Source of the DNA: Talpa occidentalis
Taxonomy: Eukaryota > Chordata > Mammalia > Eulipotyphla > Talpidae
Length of the DNA stretch: 64,000 bases
NCBI RefSeq assembly: GCF_014898055.3
Contig: NW_023604295.1
Span: 141,328,676-141,392,675 of the forward strand
Direction of reading: 5' to 3'
Shown: in pieces, positions 43,761 to 55,195 of the stretch
Position numbering within the stretch: position 1 is the first letter of the stretch
Layout of the letters: each line of letters begins with the position of its first letter
Notes under the pieces: model-generated
Databases searched by the model: none
The model's input: the letters and a program-made list of their open reading frames with translations, nothing else
Told to the model about the DNA's origin: nothing
Made by a program: the position numbers and the translations under genes

Positions 43761-45323
43761 TAGAGTGAACTTCATATCATGTCTGCAAAGGGTCACGCTC
43801 ATAAACCCTAGCATTTATTTAGGGACTTTTCCAACGATGTGTTTGGAAGGACCAAATAATGCCATTTTCCTGATGTTTTGTGTGAAGTCTATATTGAGAT
43901 GTCACTTTCTGAGTAATTTGTTATCTGGAGTGTTATACAATTGTGATGGAGCAAAGTATCCTTAATCAATGCAAGGAGAATAAGTTCTAGAGAAGAAAGG
44001 CTGGCTCAGTTGATCGTTATTTTTTTAATCACCCTGTGGTTTCAGAAACACTCACCCAAACCTTGGTTCGAGTCCAGAGGACACAATTGTCAACTGGATA
44101 GCAAGTGTTCCAGATGTTGTGGTGACAAGGCTTTAGCCATTTTGTATACCATGACATTAAATATGAATATAATGGTATGTTAGTGGAAATTGGAATTGAC
44201 GGATGAATTCTCAGAAAGAATAATAGATTTGAAGAAGGACTAAATTGGACAGGCTCTGTGAAAAATGTGCAGCAGGTCCCATTAGAGCATATTTGCACAG
44301 CCTTCTGGGCAGATCTAATTCCTTTTTTATATTGCTAAAGGACATATATGAAAACCAGAGTTCAATGATCTCATTATATAATGAAGACAACCAAATGTGT
44401 ATTTCCATAGAGATGCAGAGTCTGACTACACATTCTTTATCGTATAGTAATTGTTCGTAGCTAAGATCACCTTAGCTTCTGTTTGGAAGGATGAAGAAGG
44501 GGTTGGATAAAGGGCAGACAGATAATAGTGTCTATTATTCAAGGTTAAGTTTATTTGCCCATATTAAATTACATACAAAACAGATGATGATATAGACATC
44601 AATCATACTTATTGTTGAAATACATTGCAGGGCATTTTGGGGGCAGATAATTTACCATACTGATTATGTGTTGATTTTGGCATTGTGATAAGTTTCTTTA
44701 TGATAGACTGTATTAAATAAACCTTACTGAAAAGTAAATGGTGCCAGGATACAGAAGTCTGAGATTAACGACAGGTTACAGCTTATCCACGAAACAAAGT
44801 CTCTTACTTGGTTGGTGTTACTATGTGTAAAATCAATAGTGATAGGTCCATAAACCTGTTTTCATAAAACAGGGGTATCTCCATTTCATTGGTGGTGGTG
44901 AAAATAATGTGTCCATTAGTCCTCCAGAGTGCAGTGCACTTGAGAATTTAAAATATAGTCACTGCAACCAGTCAATGCAACTGGTGCCTTTCAAACAAGA
45001 CTTTACCATTCAATGCACCCAAGGTCACTGAGTTGACCTTGGTTGAAAGCTCTGGATATAGGAGATGATCCAGAGTCTGGAACAGACAAGGGTACTAAAA
45101 AGTAGAACCTGGATCCAATGGGAGATGATTTGAAGAGGTGGTTGGGAGATGGGGGGGGGGGTTCCCTTGGCCACTTGTACACAGTGAAGACTACTCCTTA
45201 ACAACCAGTCCTCCATTCTCACACAGTTCCAGCTCCCATACTCATGGAGGGCTGTATGACTCTAGGGTCCTGGAGATAAAGGATCGAAAAGGTCCCTAGT
45301 CAGGAATTTCACGGCTGTGAGCT

Positions 45324-45326
<3 letters not shown>
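43761..45326. other. Unique sequence, no gene recognised
   Basis: Overlapping frames at 44029-44298, 44211-44408 and 44245-44460 lie on both strands and have no domain. A run of about 10 G's is at 45152-45161. The stretch could extend the conserved block upstream. Confidence 0.4.
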
Positions 45327-45358
<32 letters not shown>

Positions 45359-45457
45359 TGGTACCCTCGCCGGCAGCCTGGGATCGAACCAGCGCTGCAG
45401 AGGCTGCAGGCAGCCTCGCAACCCAGCGCTCAACCGCTGTGCCACCATGGGAGACCC
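45327..45457 (-). mobile_element. Half-SINE: tRNA-like head with poly(A)
   Basis: On the minus strand the copy is only the tRNA-like head (about 100 bp, both promoter boxes present, B box GGTTCGATCCC) joined directly to a pure 31-nt poly(A), seen as T's at 45327-45357. The usual body and AAAT tail are absent. Subfamily-3 wording (CGCAACCCAGCGCTCAACCGC on the plus strand). Flanking 9-bp duplication tgagctgga at 45318-45326 and 45458-45466. Confidence 0.93.
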
Positions 45458-45622
45458 TGAGCTGGAAACTGATAGCACCTGGGATCAGTCTCACTTGCAC
45501 TCAATTCAGAAAAGACTGTGAGGCTCAGTAATAACTGTTCAATTTTAGAAGGGAAGGACTGCCCAAGATGAAAACTGCCCCCAGAGTTTGAATGTGCATC
45601 ACAATGGGGAACACTAGACATG

Positions 45623-45672
45623 CAGGTTCCAGGGTGAAGAAATCTATCAGGTTCCAGGGTGAAGAAATCTAT
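45623..45672. repeat. 25-bp perfect tandem duplication
   Basis: Two identical 25-bp units starting caggttccagggtgaag at 45623-45647 and 45648-45672. A recent local duplication. Confidence 0.98.
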
Positions 45673-45804
45673 CCTTGGAGAGCACCCCTGATTCCACAGG
45701 CTACTCGTACCCAGTGCATTCTTGCACAGAGACACCTCCCAGGATGTGTGATGATCTCAGCACTAATGTGTAGCCACCAGTTGGGTTAAAAATTGTCATC
45801 CTCA

Positions 45805-45930
45805 GGGCCTCCTGGTGGCTCAAGGGGTTAAGTCTCAGTGCTATCAAGTTATCACCAGCCACGGAAGCACAAATTTGATTCCTGGCCAGGGAGATGGCCC
45901 ACATGGTGCAGCAAAGTTCTCCTGTCTCCA
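45805..45930 (+). mobile_element. SINE subfamily 1, 5' half of an inverted SINE chimera
   Basis: Head and first body part of a sense SINE (GGGCCTCCTGGTGGCTCA, AGTCTCAGTGCTATCAAGTT, GCCCACATGGTGCAGCAAAG, TTCTCCTGTCTCC). It stops abruptly at about 45930 against an antisense SINE. Its tail appears to survive beyond the antisense piece at 46136-46158. A 181-codon frame (45815-46360) reads through the chimera and is not a gene. Confidence 0.9.
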
Positions 45931-46135
45931 GGTGGGTGAGAGAATTCATCAGAGACAGAGTGGGCTGCAGAACAGGCGGACTGAAAACACTGTTGAGGGG
46001 AGAGTGGGTGAGACAGGAGAGATCTGCCACGCCATATGGGTATCTCCTTGGTCAGCTGGGAATCGAACGCATGCTGCAGAGGCTGTGGACAGCTTCACAG
46101 CACTGTGTTCAACCCCTGCACCACCAGGGAGGCCC
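45931..46135 (-). mobile_element. SINE subfamily 2, antisense, tail missing
   Basis: Antisense SINE from GGTGGGTGAGAGAATTCATC to CTGCACCACCAGGGAGGCCC, with subfamily-2 head wording (GCTGCAGAGGCTGTGGACAGC, CACAGCACTGTGTTCAACCCC). The 3' tail that normally begins such a copy is absent at the left edge. It is followed by ATAAATAAATCTTTAAAAAAA, which belongs to a sense copy. Confidence 0.9.
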
Positions 46136-46159
46136 ATAAATAAATCTTTAAAAAAAAGT

Positions 46160-47535
46160 ATCATCCCTTTTCTTACCTGCAAGTTATTTTATTTACTATT
46201 TATTTACATCGAACATTCCACAATCTTATTTCATCTGACAGACCACTCTTACCTGACTTACTACTCTTTTCTCTCAGACAAAGGAAGAAAAAGGCATAAC
46301 TTCCATTGTATTAATCGTGAAACTGCTGCTTCTAGAAATAAAGGGGATGGGATCATATAAGACACCTTCTTCAACAAAACCACAAAAATTCTGGATGTAT
46401 TATAAAACAGTTGTTTTAATAGCAGAGCTGAATTTCAAGAAAGAAAGGGAAATCCCCAAATTCCCAAAGACAAAGAAACTGAAAAGCAGAGGTGAGGAGA
46501 TTCTAACCCACAGCTGCTCTGAGGGACGCATGCCTGTCTCCTTAACTAGGAAGCATGCTTTTAAGATGCATGTAGAGAAAATATTCGAAGTCTTGGATCT
46601 GTGCAAGGTAGCGAGGGGAAACTGAGATTTCTGAATGTGTAACTGTAACCCTTGAAGTTGTCCAAAAAAGGACGATACTTGAGAATCATCTCCCAGTCTC
46701 AAAAAGGAAATGGCAAAGTACCTAGCTAGCCTCTAATTAGGAAAGAAACAAATCTTCCATTTCAACTATGAAATGAGATGAATAAGCTATAAATAGCAAA
46801 CAATGCCTACACAAATACATTCACATATTAGCTTGAGGTTTCATATCCCATAGAATGGATTCAAAAATGTGCATTATGTATGTTCTCAATTCACCTGTAT
46901 TCCCCTCCAGAGATGCTGATTTATTAGAGTTGGGTGAAGGGAGTAGCCAGAAGAGACAGACATGAACATAAAATGTTGCAACAATGCTTGTAGTCATTTG
47001 TATTAAGGAAACTAGAATAACAATATTTTATTTTTTATCAAATCATAGAGCAGACATATTAAGTGCCTTTGACTTTTTGAATCAAATTAACTACTTTTAT
47101 AAATGTATCTATCTTGATGAGCTAAGTGATTCTATCAAGTTTGCTTTTTTCCCTTTCTAAAGTATATTGTAAATAACAGTAGAAATTTTATTCAATTTGA
47201 GTGACAAGGTATTCACAAAGGTGAATACGTCAAGACAATTTTACAACATCAAGCTTTTGTTAGAATATTTGATAAGCAAAGACCCTTGTTTTTAGAACAC
47301 AGGATACGTGGTGTTAGGGTTGACTGAAACTTCTATGACCTTGGATGGATGGTTTGATCATTATAGGATCCTCTTGTCATTGAGGACTTCCCTGTGCTCT
47401 GTTGCACTGACGTTCTTTGCCCAGATGTGCTTCTGTGAAAATGGGAAAACCTTCAGGATGAATCTAAGTAAGCTGTACTATTATGAATATTTGGGATTCA
47501 GATTTCAGTCTCCTTCACAGTCCTCAGTTGCAAAT
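46160..47535. other. AT-rich sequence, nothing recognised
   Basis: A block at 46317-46720 vaguely resembles old transposon text (CTGAATTTCAAGAAAGAAAGG) but I could not assign it. A 102-codon and a 100-codon frame overlap on opposite strands and look like chance. Confidence 0.35.
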
Positions 47536-47550
47536 GAAAATGCACTTTCA

Positions 47551-47826
47551 GGGCCTCCCCTGGTGGTGCAGGCGGTTGAGCACCTAACTGTGAAGCTGTC
47601 CGCAGCCTCAACAGCACCGGTTCGATCCCAGCTGGCCGGCGGGGGTCCCACATTGTCTCGGCAGACCTCTCCTGTCTCACCTGCTGCTCCCCTCAACAGT
47701 GTGTTTCATCAGTCTGCTTGTTCTGTTCCCCGCTCTCTCTCTGGTGAATCCTCTCACCTTCCCACATGTCTGATCTGTACCCAGGTTCTTGTATAAATGA
47801 ATAAATAAATCTTTAAAAAAATAAAA
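47551..47826 (+). mobile_element. tRNA-derived SINE, subfamily 2 (young)
   Basis: Full-length copy with A box (GGTGGTGCAGGCGGTTGAG) and perfect B box (GGTTCGATCCC). A perfect 15-bp duplication, gaaaatgcactttca, lies at 47536-47550 and 47827-47841. A 162-codon frame (47308-47796) enters the SINE and is not a gene. Confidence 0.97.
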
Positions 47827-47841
47827 GAAAATGCACTTTCA

Positions 47842-48928
47842 AGGAGCACACAGCCAGTGCTGTTGATGAACATTTGACAGAGAATGAAACCCTACACCTA
47901 ATATTTATGGTTTATGGGATTATAGGTTGATTTCCCTCATATGAATAGAATAGAGAGACACAAGCAGGTTTTTATAGTACTTTGTTAGAAATTCCATGTT
48001 AATTTTTTTTTCCTGTAAAGACATAGTTACCATCCTCTTACAAAATATTTTATTTCTCCAATGAAGATAGCCAATTGTACATTATAAAATTAATTTAAAA
48101 GCAATTTATGAGAAAATTATTGTTGTTATATTCATATGAATATTTAATTGGTTCATATCATTTTGCATATGATGTATTTGAAATATTAGCCAGTATGGAG
48201 ATGATTTTGAATATAAGTTTTTCAATAATTGCATTGTGCAATAACCAAAATGAGATGTTTCATATTTCCTAAACCCAATAAGGAGAGCACTGATCGTGCA
48301 ATTAGATTGGGTTTTTATCTGTAAATCACCAATTTTCATTTATACTAGTCCTGATACTTTTTCAAATGTTTATTTGGGAAAATATGAGCAGGGGGGAAAT
48401 GTACAGTGAAATTTCCCCCTTCTGTATAAATGAAAGAAGTATTATGCTCAGAAAAATAATAGTAGGCAGTAGATACACTTTTTTGATCAGATGTAAAATT
48501 ATTAGATGATTTTCTGGCATACGTTAAAGTCAGACATGGGAGACACAGGTAGGCTGTAGAACTTGAGAAGTAGTGTGAAAGGAATTGCATGAAATGAAAA
48601 CACCAAGAAATCACATTGATATATGACTGTGGCTTTAAATGTCTTCAATTTATCTCATACCTTTTTATTTTCAGATGTACTTAGGGCATACACATTTTAC
48701 ACAGTGTCCACACTATGTGCAGGACAGCACACAGCGAGAGGCACCGCAGTGAGGTGTGCAGGAACTTAGTGGCCAGGTGCATGCCCTCGTTGGGAAAGTC
48801 ACTCCTGCTCCTCACACTTTATATCATGATCCATCCAACCCCACCTCTTAGTGACCATCATTATCTCACCTGGGCCTTCAGTTTGCAACATAATTGTCCA
48901 AACATGTTATATAGTAAATGCTACATAT
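47842..48928. other. AT-rich sequence, nothing recognised
   Basis: A small CpG-bearing patch occurs at about 48725-48800 (CACAGCGAGAGGCACCGCAG). No gene or repeat was recognised. Confidence 0.4.
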
Positions 48929-48942
48929 GAAAATGTTAAGGG

Positions 48943-49217
48943 AGCTTCCCCAGTGGCATAGCAGGTTGAACGCAGCATTGTGAAGCTGTCTGTAGCCTCT
49001 GCAGCACCGGTTCAAGTCCCGGCCAGCCAGAAGATACCCACATGGCATGGCAGACCTCTCCTGTGTAGCCTGCTGCTCCCCTCAGCAGTGTATTTCAGTC
49101 AGTCTGCCAGTTCTGCTCCCCACTCTGTGTCTGGTGAACCCTCTCACCCTCCCGTGCCTCTGGTCTGTACCCCAGCTCTTTTATAAATAAATAAAATCTA
49201 TAAAAAAAAAATAAAAA
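48943..49217 (+). mobile_element. tRNA-derived SINE, subfamily 2
   Basis: Full-length copy (GAGCTTCCCCAGTGGCATAG to an A-rich tail). Flanking 14-bp duplication gaaaatgttaaggg at 48929-48942 and gaaaacgttaaggg at 49218-49231, one mismatch. Confidence 0.95.
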
Positions 49218-49275
49218 GAAAACGTTAAGGGTGTTAACTGTCTCACTCAGACAACTGGTAAACCAACAACAACGA

Positions 49276-49560
49276 GGGCCTCCCCTGATGGCACAGTGGT
49301 TGCATGCTGGGCTGCGAGGCTGCCCGCGGCCTCTGCAGCACAGGTTTGATCCCTGACCACTGGTGAGGGTCCCACATGGTGCGCAGACCTCTCCTGCCTC
49401 CCGCTGCTCCCCCTCAGTCTTCGTCAGTCTGCCTGTTCTGTTCCCGGCTCTGAGGGTGAGTTATCTCACCCTCCCGTGCTTCTGACTGTACCCAGTGGTG
49501 GTATAAATAAATAAATAAATCTTTTTTAAAAATGTAAAAAAATAAATTAATTAAAAAAAA
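49276..49560 (+). mobile_element. tRNA-derived SINE, subfamily 3, internally deleted
   Basis: Head GGGCCTCCCCTGATGGCACAG with GGGCTGCGAGGCTGCC. The body lacks several short segments (CCCCCTCAGTCTTCGTC, GGCTCTGAGGGTGAGTTATC). The tail is an AAAT array then an A-rich run, ending in AACAACAAC-like flank that repeats the 5' flank (aaccaacaacaacgag). Confidence 0.93.
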
Positions 49561-51679
49561 CAACAACAAAGAAAAAAGGGACAAAGTAATCCTTAAATCA
49601 CTTCAGATAAAAAGGATATTTACCTACAAATATCTTGCATTTTTATTTACATTTTTCTTGCTATGATTTGACAACATAATTTGTCTAGGCTAGTACATTT
49701 TGTAGTTTACAGAATGCCACAGCAGTAGAGAAAAGTGTTGGAAGTCAGTGTAGCCTTGGTTGTTCTAGGCCCACCAAGAAGTTGTAGGGCAGGCAGGCGT
49801 CCTGTTCCAATTCTGGTTAAAAAACATCCAGGCTTCTCTTTTGCCATCACAGGATGTTTCCAACTATCTGATATTTTCTTTAACTAAAGGAAGCAGCTAA
49901 TTAAACAAAATGGTTTGATAATGAGGATGAAACTTTGCGTAACAGGTAAGTGGACAGGTGACTAAGATGGAAGCAAATGTATCCTCCCCTGTTGTCAGGG
50001 CGCCATGGCTAAAGAGGGTCGTGGCTTTCCCAGACCCTTGGAGGCATGTCCATTCTCAGGCCTGGTGAGACTTGTGCACTGAAGCAAGACATTTAAAACA
50101 ATCCCCACGTACTTTTCCTTCAGGCTTTTCCTAAGAGAATTTTGTTGAGCAGAGAAAGGAAAACCTTCTACATATATGGAAAGTCCTTTCTGGCTATTTA
50201 CCTTTTGATCAATTGTCTCCCCATTTCCATGTTTAGCCATCCACTTAGAAGCTAAAACTTAAGAGTAATGCAAAACAAATAGGCACACAAGTGGTGAGGG
50301 CTTATTTCACCCTGAGATGTAATAGGAGAAAGCAAAAATTGGAAGAAGCAAGAAGACTAGATTTTCTGAAGTTTGCAAGGTTTCATACATTCTTTCTGAC
50401 AAGGGAAGGAAGGCCAGCGTTAACTTAATCAGCAATAAATTCCACTCAGCTTGGTCATCTGACCAGAGAGCAGCAACAAGAGAGTCTTCCTTAGTCCAGA
50501 GTCAAAGTAGATAAGTGACTGATGGAGACTCAATGTCTGGCCATGCATGTAGTCTGCCTGCCTTCAAGGTTAATGCTTAGAAACAGAATTCTTACAGTCA
50601 CCACAATGAAGAGGGAGGGTAAACAGAATCCACTCAAACCACCTATGGATAAATATGTGCCTGGCTAAAACTTTGTCTATTCAGAGATAGCTAAGATGAG
50701 AACACTCCAGATATACCAACTACAGAAGATTGTGCATGTTAAAATAACCCCAGGGCATGAGATATATAGAAAGGGATATCTTAAGGAAACAATTTATTGA
50801 AGAATATAATTGAAGTAAAGAAACAGCTGCAATTTCTGTTTTTTAACTGTCCTAAAAAATCAGTCATGCATTCATGTCAACAAATACCCTAGTATAGAAA
50901 CACTTAGGAATCATGTCCCTCTGTGCATAACTCCTATTCCACTCCCCAAAAGTAGATTTCTTAAGTTTTTCTGTCCTTACTTATTTCAAGATTTACCTTA
51001 TTCATCTGGAAAAAATTCTTAAGCTGATGATTTCTGACTTCAACTTCAGATAATTTTCTATTGAAATTAGTTATAACAGATGAGAATTCAGTTCATTTTT
51101 ATTACCTGCCTCCAAAAGTGGGATATTTATGTTATTAGGCCTATTGGTCACTAGTGAAATTTTAAATAATATATTTAAATCTTTATTTATTTTTGTCAAA
51201 TACTCTGAACAGTGCTACTAGTACCCTAGCCCTTTTTTCCATCATTTTTTTTTCTTTTTAGTGTTTCTATTACTTTTACACATTCAAGCTAAGTCAGTGT
51301 ACATTCTCTTTTACACTACATTAGACGTATTAAATATTCACTCTGACTAAACATATATTTGCATGTACGTGTTAACATATGTACATAGCCTCTAAATCAA
51401 TTTACAATCATTAAGAGTTTATTAATATGATCCAGTATCAGGCCAGGTGGTATGCTAGGATTACATTTCCTTTCTGCTCTAATATCATCATGTTTTTCTT
51501 TACATCATCAAGGCTTCTATTCATGCCAGATTTTTGTCTGTTCCACATTTCAATTATATTATTCTGGTGCCATCTTCCCCCTTAAATTACTTAGTTGTAC
51601 ATAAACAAAATATGCTAAGCCACTGAATTTTATCAGTCTTTTGTGTTATGAAGAAAATAAAACATGGTCAGATGAGAAT
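49561..51679. other. Unique sequence, nothing recognised
   Basis: About 2.1 kb without a recognised dispersed repeat or coding exon. An 81-codon minus-strand frame (49995-50240) has no domain. Confidence 0.4.
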
Positions 51680-52300
51680 CTAAGGAATATGTTAGATGGA
51701 ATCATCAGGGAAGTTCTTACGAAAGCAGGTGACATAGTAGTTAAGACATGAGAGGTCAGAAGAAGCCAACCATGGCAAGATCAGGGTCAAGTCTCTTCCA
51801 AGATGAAAGAGTAGCCAGGTCCAATGTGGGAGGGAAAAGAGACACATAAGATGGCATACCTGGGTATACATACATTTTAACTTGAATCATCAGACTGGGG
51901 CATTTGCAGATATGGAAAAGAAATAAGGGTGAGCAGGTTGGAGTGTGGGATGTAGTGAGAGAAATCTAAACACTGAGATAAACTTATATACTAAGTGAAA
52001 ATTCATTCTAGGATGTTGATATGATTCTGTGTTTCAGATGAGGAATCAAAAGTGTAGATTCATATTTGAGATTTATCAGTATATAGATAGTACTTGATTC
52101 CATGGGGCTGGGTTGGATACCCTAGGGTGTAGAGAAGAACTAGAAAGGAAGGGTCTAGCTCCCAGTCTGGGCCATGCAATTCTTTAAAGGGAGGGCAGAG
52201 AAAATGACTCTGCCAATATTATCAAGAGAGAACAGTCAGGCGATTCTCTGAGTGTGTACTCTCACTTGCAACAAAGCTTCATTTCTAAATAACCTATCAA
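51680..52300 (-). mobile_element. Antisense L2, eroded
   Basis: Antisense L2 text: GGAATCATCAGGGAAGTTC, GCAGGTGACATAGTAGTTAAG, GGTCAGAAGAAGCCAACCATG, GTGAGCAGGTTGGAGTGTGG, ATTCATATTTGAGATTTATC, AGTATATAGATAGTACTTG and GACTCTGCCAATATTATC. It fits the order of an antisense L2. Confidence 0.6.
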
Positions 52301-53280
52301 AAAAAAAATTTGTCAGCAAGAATTTTAAGAGTCCCAGGTATTCTATTAGGTATCAACTCCAGTATCTCTCTTTTTAATGTTTACTTATTTACCTTGGTCT
52401 TCTCTTCCGTGCTGTTGATTGCCATATTCTTGACAACCCTTCATTGTTTCTTTTTTTTTTTTTTTCACTTTTAAAATAGAACTATCAGATAACTGGGGTG
52501 GATTTCCTCTACTGCTATAAAAATAGATCTTGTGCACATAAGGGTAAGATGGGGTCCAGACAGGGGAAGGTTTGGGAGGATGGATTCTATTAGAATGGAT
52601 CTAAAGTTGTTTTTTTCATATTTAAGGGGTGTGAACGAACAGTGTATTCAAGGGTTCAGAATAACTTTTCTTCATCCCTTGCTATGCTTCCCTAATTTGC
52701 GCCCCATCTCCAGATGTTTAGGTGACATCTTCACAACTTATGTGATGTTGGAATTGCTAACTAGCTCCAGGTAGAATAGGTATTGATGGGGAAATACGAA
52801 CAAAATGTTATCTAGTGCCTATAAGCATTCTGACCAAAAGAACTAATTTAGAAAAAGCTATAAATTGAGTCAAAACAGTAAATAAAACATCATAGTTGCA
52901 GCTGATTTCATTTGCTGATATTTTATGCTATTACTGATAAAGATGCAATTTAAATAATTTTAGCATTTTGCTTTGATTCTGAAGGTAAAGCAAAAAAATA
53001 AAAATGCGAAGAATATCAAGTAGAGAATTGACTTACTGCTGTCGACTCGCTCTGTTCTCTTATCAATAGATTGTCATTTTGTGGAAAATTTCATGAGAGT
53101 TTAAAAGAGAATGACAGAATATATAACAGGGGTTTTACAAACAGTCAATCTGAATGCATTCCATTAGTGCTATTCTTAATAGAAGCATGCATTACAATGT
53201 TGATCATGCTCTGTGGTTGTTATTTTGCCATCTTAACAATTCTGCTTTATTCTTTTTTCTTTAAAAAGGATTTGAAAAGC
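52301..53280. other. AT-rich sequence, nothing recognised
   Basis: Contains a T-run at about 52450-52465. A short frame at 52532-52774 has no domain. Confidence 0.4.
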
Positions 53281-53480
53281 CATCCCTGAAAAGTAAGACC
53301 ATCAGTAAAACACAGACATTTGGACTAAAAGACCGATTAGTGATGTGGGAAAGGGAGGAGCATGGGGGGTAGGTAAAATGGAGAAGGGATGATGGTGTGA
53401 TGAAGGTAGAATTGGACTTTAAGCCATGAACTTCACGTGTGTGTATTGTCAATGATGCACAGCAAACTTACATAGTGGTG
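53281..53480 (+). mobile_element. Possible old L1 3' tail (weak)
   Basis: GGAGGAGCATGGGGGGTAGG, GATGATGGTGTGATGAAGG, then CATAGTGGTGTAAGGTAGTG and TGACTTTAATTGAAAAATA: G-rich then A-rich order like the L1 3' tails at 25.3 and 38.1 kb. Tentative. Confidence 0.3.
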
Positions 53481-54814
53481 TAAGGTAGTGTGACTTTAAT
53501 TGAAAAATAGGGTCATGTCATTAGATGCTAAAGTGGTAATTTCAGAAAACTGTAGACTTCAAATACATTTTAAATTTCAATTAATGAGTCATTTCAAAAG
53601 GAGAACCCCAAAGAATCATGCCAGCAAATGTGTTCCCAGTCTGATCATAGTGTTCATTCAGATTAAACAGATGAAAATTAAAAATCTTTTTTTTCTTTTC
53701 AATAACTCAGGCCTTTACTCTCAAAGTTCAAATTTATGTTGATTGTAGATTTTTGGTTTTAAGCATTAATTTTTTTTTCCAAAATATTACATGTCTTCCA
53801 ACTTAACCCCAGAGCACATTAAGAAATCTCTTGTTTGTAAAATATCTACATTTTTGAAATACATTTTATGAGGCCTCACTGTAGAGTTTATTTACCTAAT
53901 AAGCCAATGGTCCTCCAGGCCTTTTACTCTCGACTAATCACTGACCCCTGATCATCTCATTGGTGGCATTGTCTGATTAATCTCAAAAAAATGTATACTT
54001 AAAAATTTGATGTGTGTAGAACTCATACTGTGCTCTTTCCATCAGAAAATAAAACGAGTACAGTGAGCAACGGCAATACCACTGTGTCCAGATAGCGAGT
54101 GTGTAGCACAGGTCAAATTCAACTGTGCCAACACTTCTACTAGAACATAAAATTCCTTTTAAAATGTTTATTCAGCATTATTTAAAATTTTAATTTTTTT
54201 GTCTTCATTTTTTAAAAAATGGAACAGGCAGACATCATGTCCACAGGGCAAAAAAATCTTTAGAAGCTGAATAGTGGCTTCTGGAAGCCTCCTACTCTGA
54301 AGACCAGCACAGCCTCTACAGTTCCTAAAACATGCCCATGCTTATCTCACCTCTGCTATCATCCTGGCCTCTCCAGGCACTTAAATTTTCCATCCCTACA
54401 TTTGGTCCGTGTGATTCAGAGTCCTCTGGGTGAAGAAAACAGGATATCAGTTTCTCTTCAATTTGTAAAATACAGTTGGGGACTCAGGGGGAAGGGTGAG
54501 ATAACTAAGGACATCCCCGACAGAACGGGAAAGAGAGCAGCCACTTGTCTGAGGCTATGGTGACCTACTTTGGGTGGGCAGACAACCTGGTGGCAGGGAA
54601 AATTCCTTGATTAGACTCCAACGGAACATTCTGGGAGGAATTCTCATGCATATTTTTTCTTTTAGCCTCTGGGAGTTTCTGCCTTGGTTTTAGTCTCTGC
54701 AGACATACCTGCTGGGCACAATGCCCTCTCCCCTGGCTTATAGCTTTCTCAGTATCTTTCTTCTTCATGCTCAGTGGCCTGAGGATGGGATTAAAACTCA
54801 GAGTCTAAGTATCC
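53481..54814. other. AT-rich sequence, nothing recognised
   Basis: No gene or dispersed repeat was recognised. Confidence 0.4.
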
Positions 54815-55100
54815 ATTACACTCACTTATGATCCTTTGTATTTCTCTAGTATCTGTTGTAAGCTATCCTCCAGCCTTTGTGATGTTATATTTTGTGTATC
54901 TCCTTTGTGAGGTTGGCTAAAGTTTTGATTATTTTGTTAATCTTTTCAAAGAATCTGTTCTTTGTTTCATTGATCATTTGAACTGTCTTCTTGATGTATT
55001 TTTTATTAATTTCTGCTCTATTTTTTTATCATTTCCCTCTTTCTACTGACTTTTGGATTTTTTTCTTTTTCTAGTTACTTTAGGGATTTCACCTAAATCT
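54815..55100 (-). mobile_element. L1 ORF2 fragment, antisense
   Basis: Plus-strand text GTGAGGTTGGCTAAAGTTTTG, TTGTTAATCTTTTCAAAGAATC, TGTTCTTTGTTTCATTGATC, TATTAATTTCTGCTC and CTACTGACTTTTGGATTTTTTTC matches the reverse complement of the L1 ORF2 reverse-transcriptase region. A fragment only, with no open frame. Confidence 0.75.
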
Positions 55101-55129
55101 TAACCTTATACTTTAACCTATGGTTAAAA

Positions 55130-55181
55130 TATAAAAAAAATAAAATAAAATAAAATAAAATAAAATAAAATAAAATAAAAT
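55130..55181. repeat. (AAAAT)n simple repeat
   Basis: About nine TAAAA units in a row after an A-rich run. They lie between the L1 fragment and the LTR. Confidence 0.97.
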
Positions 55182-55195
55182 TCAGAGTTAAAGAC

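Noticed and set aside
45815..46360. 181-codon plus-strand frame, the longest in the window
   Set aside because: It reads through a sense SINE, an antisense SINE and a SINE tail. The translation shows SINE-derived text and no domain.
47308..47796. 162-codon plus-strand frame
   Set aside because: Its second half is a SINE and its first half has no recognisable domain or exon boundary.
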